Part shown: positions 36,759-45,823 of the stretch, piece by piece
How the letters are laid out: each line of letters opens with the position of its first letter
Position numbering within the stretch: position 1 is the stretch's first letter
NCBI GenBank assembly: GCA_947492955.1
Contig: CANLOV010000001.1
Location: 186,001 to 250,000 of the forward strand
From: an uncultured Cellulophaga sp.
GTDB lineage: Bacteria > Bacteroidota > Bacteroidia > Flavobacteriales > Flavobacteriaceae
Length of the DNA: 64,000 nucleotides
Reading direction: 5' to 3'
Program-made: the position numbers and the translations under genes
The notes under the pieces: generated by a model
Databases searched by the model: none
The model's input: only the letters and a program-made list of their open reading frames with translations
Told to the model about the DNA's origin: nothing

Positions 36759-36923
36759 AATGCTCTTATAAAACCATTATCCAATTTTATTCCTAATTGA
36801 ATTTTTCTAAATACTTGTAACTCACTTGCACGTTAAGATTGTAACTAAATAATTATCAGTACAATTTGTTTTATGTAGTGTGGAACTAGTCTAACTCTAA
36901 GAATTCTTTTCATGTCGTAAAAC

Positions 36924-36954
36924 AAAAAAACCTGCACATAGAAGCACAGGTTTT
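36924..36954 (-). terminator. Intrinsic terminator, probably for the ferredoxin reductase gene
   Basis: AAAACCTG/CAGGTTTT with wobble-paired inner bases and, on the minus strand, a run of seven T residues. It sits 26 bases after the reductase stop codon and could also stop transcripts from hsdR. Confidence 0.75.
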
Positions 36955-36979
36955 ATAATTATAATTTATATATGTTATT

Positions 36980-38236
36980 TTATTCTTCTGCTAAAAGGTT
37001 ATTGGGTTTAAATACTACAGCAGCATCTGCCAGTTTGGTTTTATCTATTTTTTGGCCTCCTTTAAGGAATTTGGTGCCTATTACATATGCTTTGGCATTA
37101 TTTACCGCATCTACAGCCAAAAGCTCATTGTCTTTAAAATACCATACAGAAAATACATTTTCTTTTGCTTCTTTACGTACTATAACCTCATTATAGCCTG
37201 TAGACAAACCTACCATTTGTAGCTTAATATCGTATTGATCGGACCAAAACCAAGGAATACTATTGTACACCGGGTTTTTACCGCAAATGGCTGCTGCTGC
37301 AACTTTTGCTTGGTCTACCGCATTTTGTACAGACTCTAAACGTATGTAACGTTGGTAATGTGGGTTGTAATGGTAGGTGCAATCGCCAATAGCGTAAATG
37401 TCTTTAGTGTTGGTGCAGGCAGTTTCGTTAACTTTAATACCGTTTTCTATGGATATACCCGCATTTTCTGCCAGTTCTTTATTTACAAAAATACCTACAC
37501 CTACAATAATTAAATCGGCTATATACTTAGACCCATCGCTACAGCTAACAGTATTATATTCGTTATTTGTAATCACAGCATTTACATTTTTATTTGTATA
37601 CACAGGTACATTATGCGCCGTATGTAATTCTTGAAAAAAAGTAGACATTACGGGTGCCGTAACACGAGATAGTATGCGTTCTTCGCGTTCTAAAACTGTT
37701 ACTGCTACGCCTAATTTTTTTAAAGAGGCAGCGGTTTCTAAACCAATATAACCACCACCAATAATAACCACACGTTTATTTTTACTGGTATGTAAAGCCG
37801 CACGAATATTACTAACATCTTTAGCGGTTCTTAACGGAAATACATTCTTAGCTTCTTTTAAACCTGGTATTGGGGGTATAATTGGGCGTGCTCCTGTGGC
37901 AATAACTAATGTGTCATAAGCTTGCTGAGAGCCGTTTTGTAATGTAATATTTTTTTTCTCTGGGTTTATATTACTTACTAAAACTCCTAATTGTAATGTA
38001 ATGTTATCTTTCTCGTAACTTTCTTTAGATTTTAGTGCATTTTTGTCTATAGCATCTTCACTAACCAAATAAGCTTTAGAAAGCGGTGGTCTATGGTAGG
38101 GGAGTACAGGGTCTGCATCAAAAAGAATTATTTTCCCTTGCCAACCTTCTTTTCTAAGGGCAAAAGCTAAATTTACACCACCGTGGCTAGCACCAATTAC
38201 TACACAGGTTTTGTCTGTAGAAAGTATATCTGACAT
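36980..38236 (-). CDS. FAD-dependent ferredoxin reductase (P450 partner)
   Basis: A 418-residue NAD(P)H-ferredoxin reductase of the putidaredoxin-reductase type. FAD-binding VVIGASHGGVNLAF is near the start, NAD-binding RVVIIGGGYIGLETAASL is near residue 150, and the second FAD motif DIYAIGDC is near residue 290. The sequence LPYHRPPLSKAYL is typical of class I P450 reductases. It lies in the same direction as a [2Fe-2S] ferredoxin and a cytochrome P450, forming a complete three-part electron chain. It transfers electrons from NAD(P)H to the ferredoxin. Confidence 0.92.
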   Translation of the reverse strand: MSDILSTDKTCVVIGASHGGVNLAFALRKEGWQGKIILFDADPVLPYHRPPLSKAYLVSEDAIDKNALKSKESYEKDNITLQLGVLVSNINPEKKNITLQNGSQQAYDTLVIATGARPIIPPIPGLKEAKNVFPLRTAKDVSNIRAALHTSKNKRVVIIGGGYIGLETAASLKKLGVAVTVLEREERILSRVTAPVMSTFFQELHTAHNVPVYTNKNVNAVITNNEYNTVSCSDGSKYIADLIIVGVGIFVNKELAENAGISIENGIKVNETACTNTKDIYAIGDCTYHYNPHYQRYIRLESVQNAVDQAKVAAAAICGKNPVYNSIPWFWSDQYDIKLQMVGLSTGYNEVIVRKEAKENVFSVWYFKDNELLAVDAVNNAKAYVIGTKFLKGGQKIDKTKLADAAVVFKPNNLLAEE

Positions 38237-38287
38237 TAATTTATATTAATAAGTTGTGAATTTGAAGTTTTTAGTTCAAAATTCTAT

Positions 38288-38330
38288 TCTCGATACATCC
38301 TGAACTAAATTCAGGACACTCGAATTGACG
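38288..38330. repeat. Dispersed intergenic repeat, copy 2
   Basis: A 43-base unit begins TCTCGATACA and ends ACTCGAATTGACG with a hairpin TCCTGAA-CTAAA-TTCAGGA in the middle. The ends match copies 1 and 3. Confidence 0.72.
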
Positions 38331-38349
38331 AATTTTAAATCAAAAAAAA

Positions 38350-38400
38350 TCTCGATACAATTTTTCTATATTCTATTTTAAAAAATCACTCGAATTGACG
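38350..38400. repeat. Dispersed intergenic repeat, copy 3
   Basis: A 51-base unit beginning TCTCGATACA and ending CACTCGAATTGACG, nearly the same as copy 1 at 20701-20751, including the A-rich lead and the T run after it. It lies between the reductase and ferredoxin genes. Confidence 0.72.
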
Positions 38401-38419
38401 TTTTTTTATGCTATTTTAT

Positions 38420-38734
38420 TTAATCCGATTCGGCTACCTGTAGTACAAGACCATCTAATGCTTCACTAATTTCTAACTGGCAGCATAAACGGCTGTATTC
38501 ATTGGCGTTATCATCTAACTCTAGCATATCGGTTTCTATTTCGCTAGCTTCTCCTGTTTTTGCTGTGTGCTCTGGAGCTACATGTACATGGCAAGTAGCA
38601 CAAGAACATACACCGCCACAATCACCATCGATTCCGGGTACGTTATTATCTACAGCCAATTGCATTACAGAACCAGTACTTGCTTCTAAGGTAATTTCTT
38701 CTTTCTCGGTAGTTATAAAAGTTATTTTTGCCAT
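38420..38734 (-). CDS. [2Fe-2S] ferredoxin (adrenodoxin/putidaredoxin type)
   Basis: A 104-residue plant/vertebrate-type [2Fe-2S] ferredoxin of the adrenodoxin branch. Cluster ligands are C39-x5-C45-x2-C48 and C85 in SRLCCQLE (36 residues after C48). The short sequence DGDCGGVCSCATCHVHV is typical of P450-serving ferredoxins. It passes electrons from the adjacent reductase to the cytochrome P450. It is soluble and cytoplasmic. It lies between the two partner genes, separated from the P450 by 37 bases. Confidence 0.93.
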   Translation of the reverse strand: MAKITFITTEKEEITLEASTGSVMQLAVDNNVPGIDGDCGGVCSCATCHVHVAPEHTAKTGEASEIETDMLELDDNANEYSRLCCQLEISEALDGLVLQVAESD

Positions 38735-38771
38735 AATTATATGTTTAAATTAGTAGACTAGTTTATTGAGT

Positions 38772-39926
38772 TTAAGCATTAAATTTTACCGTAATACTAT
38801 CGTAACCTACTTTGCGTTTAAAATCGCCTAGCTCTTCTATATTTTCTTTAAAATCTATAAGGTCTATAGAGCTAACTTTTTGGGCTAAAGTAGTAAGTAA
38901 AATATGCATTATTTGGCGTGCATGGGTAGCACCAAGGCAGTTATGTGTGCCAAAACCAAAAGCTATGTGTGGGTTTATTTTACGGTCTAAAACAATTTCA
39001 TTAGGATTTTCGAAAACACGTTCGTCTCTATTGGCAGAAGCCCAACATAAAGAAATTCTAGTATCTGCTTTTATAGCATGCTCGCATACCATTGTATCTT
39101 TTGTGGCTACACGTCCCATTTGTGTTAATGGCGAAAAATAACGAATTAATTCTTCTACCGCCGTATTGGTAATTTCTGGGTTTTCTTTTAACCATTTTAA
39201 AGAGGCCGGATGCTCAGAAAAATAGGCAATAGAATTGGTAATACTATTAATTACCGTATCTCTACCCCCCGCAAAAGTTAAGATCATTACACCTTTTACT
39301 TCTTCTTTGGTTAATTTTTTGCCGTCTATTTCAGAATTTAAAAGTACGGAGTACAAATCTTCTCCAGGATTTGCAATAGCTTTTTCTATCTCTTGATCTA
39401 TGTAGTTGTAAAGAATATTGGCTTTATCGGCATCTAAGTCGCTTTCCTCGCTACGAAAAACATGTGCACCCCAACCAATCCATGTTTCAGACTCTTCAAA
39501 AGGAATGTTTAAGAGCAGCGTTAAAGCTCTAGATTGTAATTGTAAAGAAAAGTTGCCAAAAACTTCTACCGTATCTTTTGCTAAAGCCTCATCTATAATA
39601 GTACTAATAATTGCTTTTAATTTTTCTTGGTATTCTTTTTCTAAAGGTCTTTTAAACCAAGGCTCTATTAAATTACGGTAGCCTTTGTGTTCTGGTGGAT
39701 CTACTTCAAAAGGAATTTGACGTGTATCTCGTATATTTACCTCAGAAGGAATTACAATTCTGCCAGGTTCTGCACCAGATTGAAAGGCTTTCCAGTTATG
39801 AGCACATTTACGTACATCTTTTAAACCTAAGACCATTTTTACGGGGTCGTTTTGATCATCCATTTTGCCCATTCCTGTTTCGGTACGCGCTTTTTTAAAT
39901 GGATCCGGATGTGCACTTTTATTCAT
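38772..39926 (-). CDS. Cytochrome P450 monooxygenase (possible CYP236A-like)
   Basis: A 384-residue bacterial cytochrome P450. The haem thiolate is C330 in FGFGTHNCLG, the I-helix oxygen-activation motif is A219-GGRDT224, and the ExxR pair is E259/R262. Length fits a soluble class I P450. It is encoded with ferredoxin and ferredoxin reductase, divergent from an AraC regulator. In marine Bacteroidota, CYP236A enzymes with exactly these partners remove the O-methyl group from 6-O-methyl-D-galactose of porphyran. That substrate is plausible here but unproven; steroid or other roles are not excluded. Confidence 0.9.
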   Translation of the reverse strand: MNKSAHPDPFKKARTETGMGKMDDQNDPVKMVLGLKDVRKCAHNWKAFQSGAEPGRIVIPSEVNIRDTRQIPFEVDPPEHKGYRNLIEPWFKRPLEKEYQEKLKAIISTIIDEALAKDTVEVFGNFSLQLQSRALTLLLNIPFEESETWIGWGAHVFRSEESDLDADKANILYNYIDQEIEKAIANPGEDLYSVLLNSEIDGKKLTKEEVKGVMILTFAGGRDTVINSITNSIAYFSEHPASLKWLKENPEITNTAVEELIRYFSPLTQMGRVATKDTMVCEHAIKADTRISLCWASANRDERVFENPNEIVLDRKINPHIAFGFGTHNCLGATHARQIMHILLTTLAQKVSSIDLIDFKENIEELGDFKRKVGYDSITVKFNA

Positions 39927-40161
39927 ATTATTTCCTTTACTATGGTGAATAATTTGTTCCTAAACTTGACTAAAACAAAATTCATTATATAAATATGAAA
40001 ATTGATAGCCTTTCTTAGCTAATAAATAATCTATTATGTTTAAATAATGGTTATTTTTGTTTTTCAAGGTTAAAATAGAGTATTATTGATGCATAATAAA
40101 TAAAAAAAGAGCTGTATTTCTTTTTAAGCTTATACTTTTTATTTGTTGGATATAGTTAAAC

Positions 40162-41001
40162 ATGAAACCAGTTTTAGAACCCATACATCTAGGAGAAAAG
40201 CAAACAATTGTTGGTTTTAATTATGCTGATGATAATTTTGAAACTCCTTGGCATATACATCCGCAGCACGAGCTAACGTATATAGAAGAGAGTGTAGGGA
40301 CTAAATTTATAGGCGATTATGTGGGGCCTTATGAGCCAGGGGAATTAGTTTTATTACGTTCTAATTTACCGCATTGTTGGAAAAACAATGTGCAAGAAGG
40401 GGGGCAATCTAAATCCTTGGTAATACAATGGAACAAAGGTATTTATACGAAAGTACCAGAATTAGCTGAGGTTTTTAAAATGTTAAAGATGGCTGCAAAA
40501 GGCATTATTTTTAATAAAAAAGAAATAAAACCTTTACTTGGTTTATTAAAAGAACTTCCGCAATTAAAAGGGCATACTTTGTACATACAGTTACTTGTTT
40601 TACTAACAGAGTTGGCTAAGTGTTCTTATAAAACCTTGTCTGAAGCTAGTTTTATAGAAGATATGCCTTCTGAATACGAAAGTAGAATGGCTAAAATTCA
40701 TGATTTTGTTGAAGCGCATTACAACAGAAAAATTTATTTAAAAGAATTAGCAGCTTTGGTAAACATGTCCGAGCAATCTTTCTCTCGGTTTTTTACTAAA
40801 ATGATGGGTAGACCTTTTTTTACCTTCTTAAACGAATACCGAATAAATATAGCAGCAAGAATGTTAGTAGATACAGATAATTCTGTTTCGCAAATAGGTT
40901 TTAGCTGTGGATACGAATCGTTACCTTTTTTCTTTAAAAAATTTAAAGAGATATATGCTTTATCTCCAGAGAAGTACCGAAAGAGGCATCAAATAAAATA
41001 G
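40162..41001 (+). CDS. AraC family transcriptional regulator
   Basis: A 279-residue AraC/XylS regulator. The N-terminal half is a cupin-like sensor domain (WHIHPQHELTYIEES, FIGDYVGPYEPGELVLL). Two helix-turn-helices fill residues about 180-279 (LKELAALVNMSEQSFSRFFTKMMG and VSQIGFSCGYESLPFFFKKFKEIY), ending with the standard SPEKYR. It is divergent from the P450 operon across 235 bases, so it probably induces that operon in response to a sugar. The ligand is unknown. Confidence 0.92.
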   Translation: MKPVLEPIHLGEKQTIVGFNYADDNFETPWHIHPQHELTYIEESVGTKFIGDYVGPYEPGELVLLRSNLPHCWKNNVQEGGQSKSLVIQWNKGIYTKVPELAEVFKMLKMAAKGIIFNKKEIKPLLGLLKELPQLKGHTLYIQLLVLLTELAKCSYKTLSEASFIEDMPSEYESRMAKIHDFVEAHYNRKIYLKELAALVNMSEQSFSRFFTKMMGRPFFTFLNEYRINIAARMLVDTDNSVSQIGFSCGYESLPFFFKKFKEIYALSPEKYRKRHQIK

Positions 41002-41298
41002 AAAACCGATGTCTCCACACCGGTTTCAAAACAACTAACTTAACTGAACTCAATTTATATAAAATTAATTCATAACAAATGTCTTTAATTAGTAAATATC
41101 ATGAGTTAATTTAGTATTATCTTAATTTTATTAAAAAGCACCTGCTGTGCATTCTAAATAGTAGATTAGAATACTAAGACTACAAGAAGAAGTGTGTAAA
41201 GAAGAAGATTTTGATAAATTACTCTAATGAATGCTTTATTATATCATTAGTTTCTGAATATACAGCAGCGTTGAAAAAGTGTTCTTTCAATAGAATAA
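41002..41298. other. Gene-free stretch (297 bases)
   Basis: Convergent intergenic DNA between the araC-type gene and the HAD gene. A six-base hairpin AAACCG...CGGTTT follows the regulator at 41003-41026 but has no T run. Nothing else is recognisable. Confidence 0.5.
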
Positions 41299-41991
41299 TT
41301 AGCAAAGATTATTGGTTATAAAAATATCTTTTAATTCTGAAAGAGAATCTAAAACATAAGTAGGTTTTGCAGATTGTAGTTGTTCTTTTGTATGTGCACC
41401 TGTAGTTACGCCAATAGTAATACCACAATGTGCATTTTTACCTTCTTCAATATCTAAAATAGAATCTCCTGCTTTTACTACAGTTGCGGCATCTTCGATT
41501 TTAAAAACGTCCATAGTTTCAAAAATCATATCAGGATTGGGTCTTCCTTGCGCAACATCATCATGGGTAATTAGTAAATCGTAGTTTACATTTAATTTCC
41601 ATTTCATTTTATCGAGTAGTAATTGAGCTGTATTCTTATCGTATCCAGTATTTAATGCTACCTTAACATTTCGCTTTTTTAAAGTTTTAATTAAACTCTC
41701 AACTCCTTTGTATGTAGTTATATCTAAATGCGAATAAGCTTTTTCTAATAATCTATTAAAGTACTTAAATATTTCTTTGCATTCTTCATGAACATCCAAT
41801 GCATCAATTTGTAGTAAAATATCTTTTATGGCTTGTTGTATTTGTTTCCCAGCTCCATGTTCCAATACAAAATCTAGTGTTAATAAATAACCATTTCTAT
41901 TTATCGATTTTTGTAATATTTTGTAAACTATATTATCTTCATTTACTACGGTTCCTGCCATATCAAAAACCACTAACTTTATAGGATGCAT
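41299..41991 (-). CDS. Phosphonatase-like HAD hydrolase
   Basis: A 230-residue haloacid-dehalogenase superfamily protein. The nucleophile D10 is in VVFDMAGTVV, where D-x-A-G-T replaces the usual D-x-D-G-T as in phosphonatase (PhnX)-like enzymes. Motif II is ALNTGYD near residue 118 and the acidic motif near KAGDSILDIEEGKNA with G-D. It may hydrolyse a phosphonate or a sugar phosphate. No C-P lyase or phosphonate transport genes are adjacent, so it stands alone. Confidence 0.85.
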   Translation of the reverse strand: MHPIKLVVFDMAGTVVNEDNIVYKILQKSINRNGYLLTLDFVLEHGAGKQIQQAIKDILLQIDALDVHEECKEIFKYFNRLLEKAYSHLDITTYKGVESLIKTLKKRNVKVALNTGYDKNTAQLLLDKMKWKLNVNYDLLITHDDVAQGRPNPDMIFETMDVFKIEDAATVVKAGDSILDIEEGKNAHCGITIGVTTGAHTKEQLQSAKPTYVLDSLSELKDIFITNNLC

Positions 41992-42480
41992 GCTTAAAAG
42001 TTAAAAAATTGAGCTTTAATTTAATGTAAGGAAATAAGTTATTTTTAATAACCTCATATTCCACAATAATAAAGATAGCTTAAATGTTAAAAATAGCAGA
42101 ATAACGTTTTCATTTTTAGGGTTTTAGTGATTTTTTTGAGCTTAAAATATAAGATTGCTATTTAAAGTCTAGTAAATAATTTGATTTATTAATTTGTTAG
42201 TAATGTTTTTATAAAAATTAAACAATAACTATATAGCTACTTGTGTTTCTAAAATGTATATAAAGGGTTAAATCTAAGCTTAGTAACAATGAGTTAACTT
42301 AATATTAAAACGCTGGTTACAAAAAAGTTAAATTATAATTATAACCTTTGAACACTTCAATTTTCTACCTATGAAAGTGAATTTTGTGTTCTTGTTAATA
42401 CCCCTAAAAACGGACTTAAATAGGCGTTTTTTTCTTTCCTATTTTCAAAGAATAAATACTAAAACTAGAATTGGCAATTC
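41992..42480. other. Gene-free stretch (489 bases)
   Basis: Long divergent region between the HAD gene and the phosphatase-glycosyltransferase-GH1 operon. It is extremely AT-rich. A possible hairpin AAAAACG...CGTTTTT with a following T run lies at 42406-42431, about 50 bases before the ATG, and could act as an attenuator. I see no RNA gene or consensus promoter. Confidence 0.5.
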
Positions 42481-43338
42481 ATGAAAAAAAGACCTGTTGA
42501 TATTGTTGTTATATCCGATGTGCATTTAGGAACTTATGGTTGCCATGCAAAAGAGTTATTAAAGTATTTAAAATCTATAAAACCAAAAGAGGTTGTTTTA
42601 AATGGTGATATTATTGATATATGGCAATTTAAAAAAAGGTACTGGCCCAAAGCGCATATGAAAGTAATTAAGCTTATTATTGAGTGGATGGGGAAAGGAA
42701 TAAAAGTACATTATGTAACCGGTAACCACGATGAAATGTTACGCAAGTTTGTAGGTTTTAAATTAGGTTCTTTTAGTATTGTTAATAAGGTTGTTTTAAA
42801 TATAGACGATAAAAAAGCATGGGTATTCCATGGCGATGTTTTTGATGTTACCATGCAACACTCTAAATGGATTGCTAAATTAGGTGCTCACGGATACGAT
42901 TTTTTAATACTACTAAATACACTAGTAAATTTTATAAGTAAGAAAATGGGTAAAGGACCTGTTTCTATGTCTAAAAAAATAAAGAATGGCGTAAAATCTG
43001 CGGTTAAATTCATTAATAATTTTGAGGAAACGGCAGCAGCCATAGCGATAGAGAATAAGTACGATTATGTAATCTGCGGACATATTCATCAGCCAGAAAT
43101 TAGAGCTATAGAAACACCAAAAGGAGCAGTACAATATTTAAATTCTGGAGATTGGATAGAAAATTTAACCGCTTTGGAGTGTGTTAATGGCGAGTGGAGT
43201 TTGTACCATTACGAAACAGATAAACAACTTAAAGAGCAAGGAGATGATGAGGGAGATGATGTAAAAGTTTTAGAGAAAAACGAACTTTTTGAAAGTTTAG
43301 TAAAAGACTTTGCCGCAGAGCAAAGCATAAAAATTTAG
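42481..43338 (+). CDS. LpxH-like metallophosphoesterase
   Basis: A 285-residue calcineurin-like phosphoesterase. The metal motifs are in order D13-x-H15 (SDVHLG), GDIID near residue 41, GNHDE near residue 81 and GHIHQPE near residue 200. The family is that of UDP-2,3-diacylglucosamine diphosphatases (LpxH-like), with a conserved FHGDVFD. It may act on a nucleotide-sugar diphosphate or a lipid-linked sugar. Seven bases separate it from the glycosyltransferase gene and a GH1 gene follows, so it begins a three-gene sugar operon. Confidence 0.86.
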   Translation: MKKRPVDIVVISDVHLGTYGCHAKELLKYLKSIKPKEVVLNGDIIDIWQFKKRYWPKAHMKVIKLIIEWMGKGIKVHYVTGNHDEMLRKFVGFKLGSFSIVNKVVLNIDDKKAWVFHGDVFDVTMQHSKWIAKLGAHGYDFLILLNTLVNFISKKMGKGPVSMSKKIKNGVKSAVKFINNFEETAAAIAIENKYDYVICGHIHQPEIRAIETPKGAVQYLNSGDWIENLTALECVNGEWSLYHYETDKQLKEQGDDEGDDVKVLEKNELFESLVKDFAAEQSIKI

Positions 43339-43345
43339 CTTATTT

Positions 43346-44341
43346 ATGAAAGTACTATATGCAATACAAGGTACAGGGAATGGCCATTTAAGTAGAGCTC
43401 GGGATATTATTCCTATTTTACAACAAAAGGATATAGATTTAGATATTTTAGTAAGTGGTACGCAGGCAGATATACAGCTTCCTTATCCTGTAAAATACCA
43501 GTTAAAAGGACTCAGTTTTATTTTTGGAAAACAAGGCGGTGTAGCTATGTGGAAAACATATTTAAAAGCTAAAACCATGCGATTGCAAAAAGAAATAATG
43601 ACCTTGCCTGTAGAAGATTACGATTTAATTATTAACGACTTTGAGCCTGTTTCTGCTTGGGCTTGTAAAATTAAAAAAAGGCCTTGCGTAAGTTTAAGTC
43701 ACCAAGCAGCGGTATTAGCAGTGCAAGCACCAAAGCCCAAAAAGAAAGACCCTTTAGGGAAATTAATATTAAAAAAATATGCGCCTACAACCAAACAATA
43801 CGGTTTTCATTTTGTAGCCTATAACGATAGCATTTTTACCCCAGTAATACGCCAAGATATTAGAAAGGCAGCTATTAGCGAAGGAGAACATTATACGGTG
43901 TATTTACCTTCTTATAGCGATGAGAAAATAATAAAAATGCTTTCTAAAATTAAGAACGTAGAATGGGTAGTATTTTCTAAGTACAATAAGCAATCGTATT
44001 TTATTAAAAACATTTCTTTTCAGCCAATTACTAACGAAGCTTTTGTAAAAAGCATGGCAACTAGTAAAGGCATATTATGTGGTGGCGGATTTGAAACACC
44101 TGCAGAAGCCTTGTTTATGAAAAAGAAATTAATGGTAATACCCATGAAAGGGCAATACGAGCAACAATGTAATGCAGCTGCTTTAAAAAAAATGGGCGTA
44201 CCTGTAATAAAATCTTTAAAAAATAAACATTTAAATACATTAAAAAATTGGGTTAAAAGTGATGTACGTGTACAAGTTAGTTATCCGGATATTACGGAAC
44301 GCATTATAGACCAATTACTAAAAGAACATTTCGATTCTTAA
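43346..44341 (+). CDS. MurG-like glycosyltransferase
   Basis: A 331-residue GT-B fold protein of the glycosyltransferase family 28/MurG-like type. It begins KVLYAIQGTGNGHLSRARDI, a typical N-terminal glycine-rich loop, and has the donor-binding GGGFETPAEALFMKKKLMVIPMKGQYEQQCNAA in the C-terminal half. It lacks a membrane anchor. The donor could be UDP-GlcNAc or another UDP-sugar and the acceptor may be a lipid. It sits between an LpxH-like phosphatase and a GH1 enzyme, with six to seven bases on each side. Confidence 0.87.
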   Translation: MKVLYAIQGTGNGHLSRARDIIPILQQKDIDLDILVSGTQADIQLPYPVKYQLKGLSFIFGKQGGVAMWKTYLKAKTMRLQKEIMTLPVEDYDLIINDFEPVSAWACKIKKRPCVSLSHQAAVLAVQAPKPKKKDPLGKLILKKYAPTTKQYGFHFVAYNDSIFTPVIRQDIRKAAISEGEHYTVYLPSYSDEKIIKMLSKIKNVEWVVFSKYNKQSYFIKNISFQPITNEAFVKSMATSKGILCGGGFETPAEALFMKKKLMVIPMKGQYEQQCNAAALKKMGVPVIKSLKNKHLNTLKNWVKSDVRVQVSYPDITERIIDQLLKEHFDS

Positions 44342-44347
44342 ATTTAT

Positions 44348-45706
44348 ATGATTAAGGATAACTTACCGTCTTTTGGTTTAACATCGAAAGATTTTGGAGA
44401 AGACTTTACTTGGGGTGTTTCCACAGCCGCGTACCAAATAGAAGGTGCTTACAATTTACATAACAAAGGAGCTTCTATCTGGGATACATTTACCAGTAAA
44501 AAGGGGAACATACATAATAATGAGCATGGGCAAGTAGCCGTAGATTTTTATCATAAGTATAAAGAAGATATTTTATTGATGAAGGCTATGTATATAAAAC
44601 ATTTTAGGTTTTCATTGTCTTGGTCTAGAATACTCCCAAACGGAATAGGAGCCATTAATAATGAAGGTATAGATTTTTATAATAAGCTTATTAATTTTTG
44701 TTTGGAGCATGGTTTAACACCTTGGGTTACTTTATACCATTGGGATTTGCCAGAAGCACTGCAACAAAAAGGAGGTTGGGCTAATAGGGAAATCATAGAT
44801 TGGTTTAAAGCGTATGTAAGCATATGTTGTAAAGCGTTTGGAGATCGGGTTAAAAATTGGATGGTTTTAAACGAACCTATGGTTTTTACGGGCGCAGGTT
44901 ATTATTTAGGAGTACATGCGCCAGGAAAAAAAGGATTAAAGCAATTTTTGCCCGCAGTGCATCATGCGGTTTTATGTCAGGCAGAAGGTGGAAGAATAGT
45001 TCGTTCTTTAGTTGCCAATGCAAATGTAGGTACTACTTTTTCGTGCTCGCAAATAACACCCTATAGTAGCAAGCCTAAAGATATTTTAGCAGCAAGCAAA
45101 GCAGATGCATTATTAAACAGACTTTTTATAGAACCTTCTTTAGGAATGGGCTATCCTACAGAAAATGTGTCGGTTTTAAAACAAATAGAAAAGTATAGTA
45201 AACCTGGAGATGTAGAAAACAGCATTTTTGAGTTCGATTTTATAGGGATTCAAAACTATACCAGAGAGGTGGTAAAGCATAATTATTTTATCCCTTACAT
45301 ACAAGCAAGAATAGTAAAAGCATCAAAAAGAGCAGTAAAAACTACTTTGATGGATTGGGAAGTATATCCGCCTAGCATTTATAACATGATAAAAAAGTTT
45401 AATGCTTATAAAGGTGTACATAAAATTTTAATTACCGAAAATGGAGCTGCTTTTACAGATACGCTGTTAAATAATTCGGTGCACGATGTAGATAGATTAC
45501 AATACCTGCAAAACTATTTACAACAAGTAAAAAAAGCACAAAATGAAGGTTTAAAAGTAGATGGGTATTTTGTTTGGACCTTTACTGATAATTTTGAGTG
45601 GGCAGAAGGCTATAAGCCCCGGTTTGGATTAGTATATGTAGATTTTAAAACGCAAAAAAGAATTCTAAAGTCTTCGGGCAGGTGGTTTAAAAAATTCTTA
45701 AGTTAA
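44348..45706 (+). CDS. GH1 family beta-glycosidase
   Basis: A 452-residue family 1 glycoside hydrolase without a signal peptide, therefore cytoplasmic. The family opening DFTWGVSTAAYQIEGA is clear. The acid/base is E176 in MVLNEPM and the nucleophile is E364 in LITENGAA; WTFTDNFEWAEGY supplies the aglycone-site residues. It hydrolyses terminal beta-glucosides or beta-galactosides, releasing monosaccharides. It is the last gene of the phosphatase-glycosyltransferase operon, an odd pairing of breakdown and synthesis. Confidence 0.94.
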   Translation: MIKDNLPSFGLTSKDFGEDFTWGVSTAAYQIEGAYNLHNKGASIWDTFTSKKGNIHNNEHGQVAVDFYHKYKEDILLMKAMYIKHFRFSLSWSRILPNGIGAINNEGIDFYNKLINFCLEHGLTPWVTLYHWDLPEALQQKGGWANREIIDWFKAYVSICCKAFGDRVKNWMVLNEPMVFTGAGYYLGVHAPGKKGLKQFLPAVHHAVLCQAEGGRIVRSLVANANVGTTFSCSQITPYSSKPKDILAASKADALLNRLFIEPSLGMGYPTENVSVLKQIEKYSKPGDVENSIFEFDFIGIQNYTREVVKHNYFIPYIQARIVKASKRAVKTTLMDWEVYPPSIYNMIKKFNAYKGVHKILITENGAAFTDTLLNNSVHDVDRLQYLQNYLQQVKKAQNEGLKVDGYFVWTFTDNFEWAEGYKPRFGLVYVDFKTQKRILKSSGRWFKKFLS

Positions 45707-45774
45707 AAGATGTTTTTGGATTATATAAATCAAGTTTTTTTCTTACATTTATAGCTAGTTTTTGCACATATTTT

Positions 45775-45823
45775 AAAAACCAAAAACCAAAAACCAAAAA
45801 CCAAAAACCAAAAACCAAAAACC
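45775..45823. repeat. Seven-copy AAAAACC heptanucleotide repeat
   Basis: Seven perfect tandem copies of AAAAACC fill 45775-45823 and are followed by eight A residues. The tract ends 13 bases before the ATG of a secreted surface protein. Copy number changes by slippage could alter the promoter spacing or ribosome access. Confidence 0.92.

Noticed and set aside
29877-36980. tRNA-Asp as integration site of a restriction island
   Set aside because: No direct repeat of the tRNA 3' end was found after hsdR and no integrase gene is present, so an att-type insertion is not supported.
38812-39141. Plus-strand reading frame inside the P450 gene
   Set aside because: It is a shadow of the P450 gene in the antisense direction without support.
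42406-42431. True terminator in the gap before the phosphatase gene
   Set aside because: The stem AAAAACG/CGTTTTT is short with a 12-base loop; it may be chance in AT-rich DNA, so it is only mentioned in the gap description.
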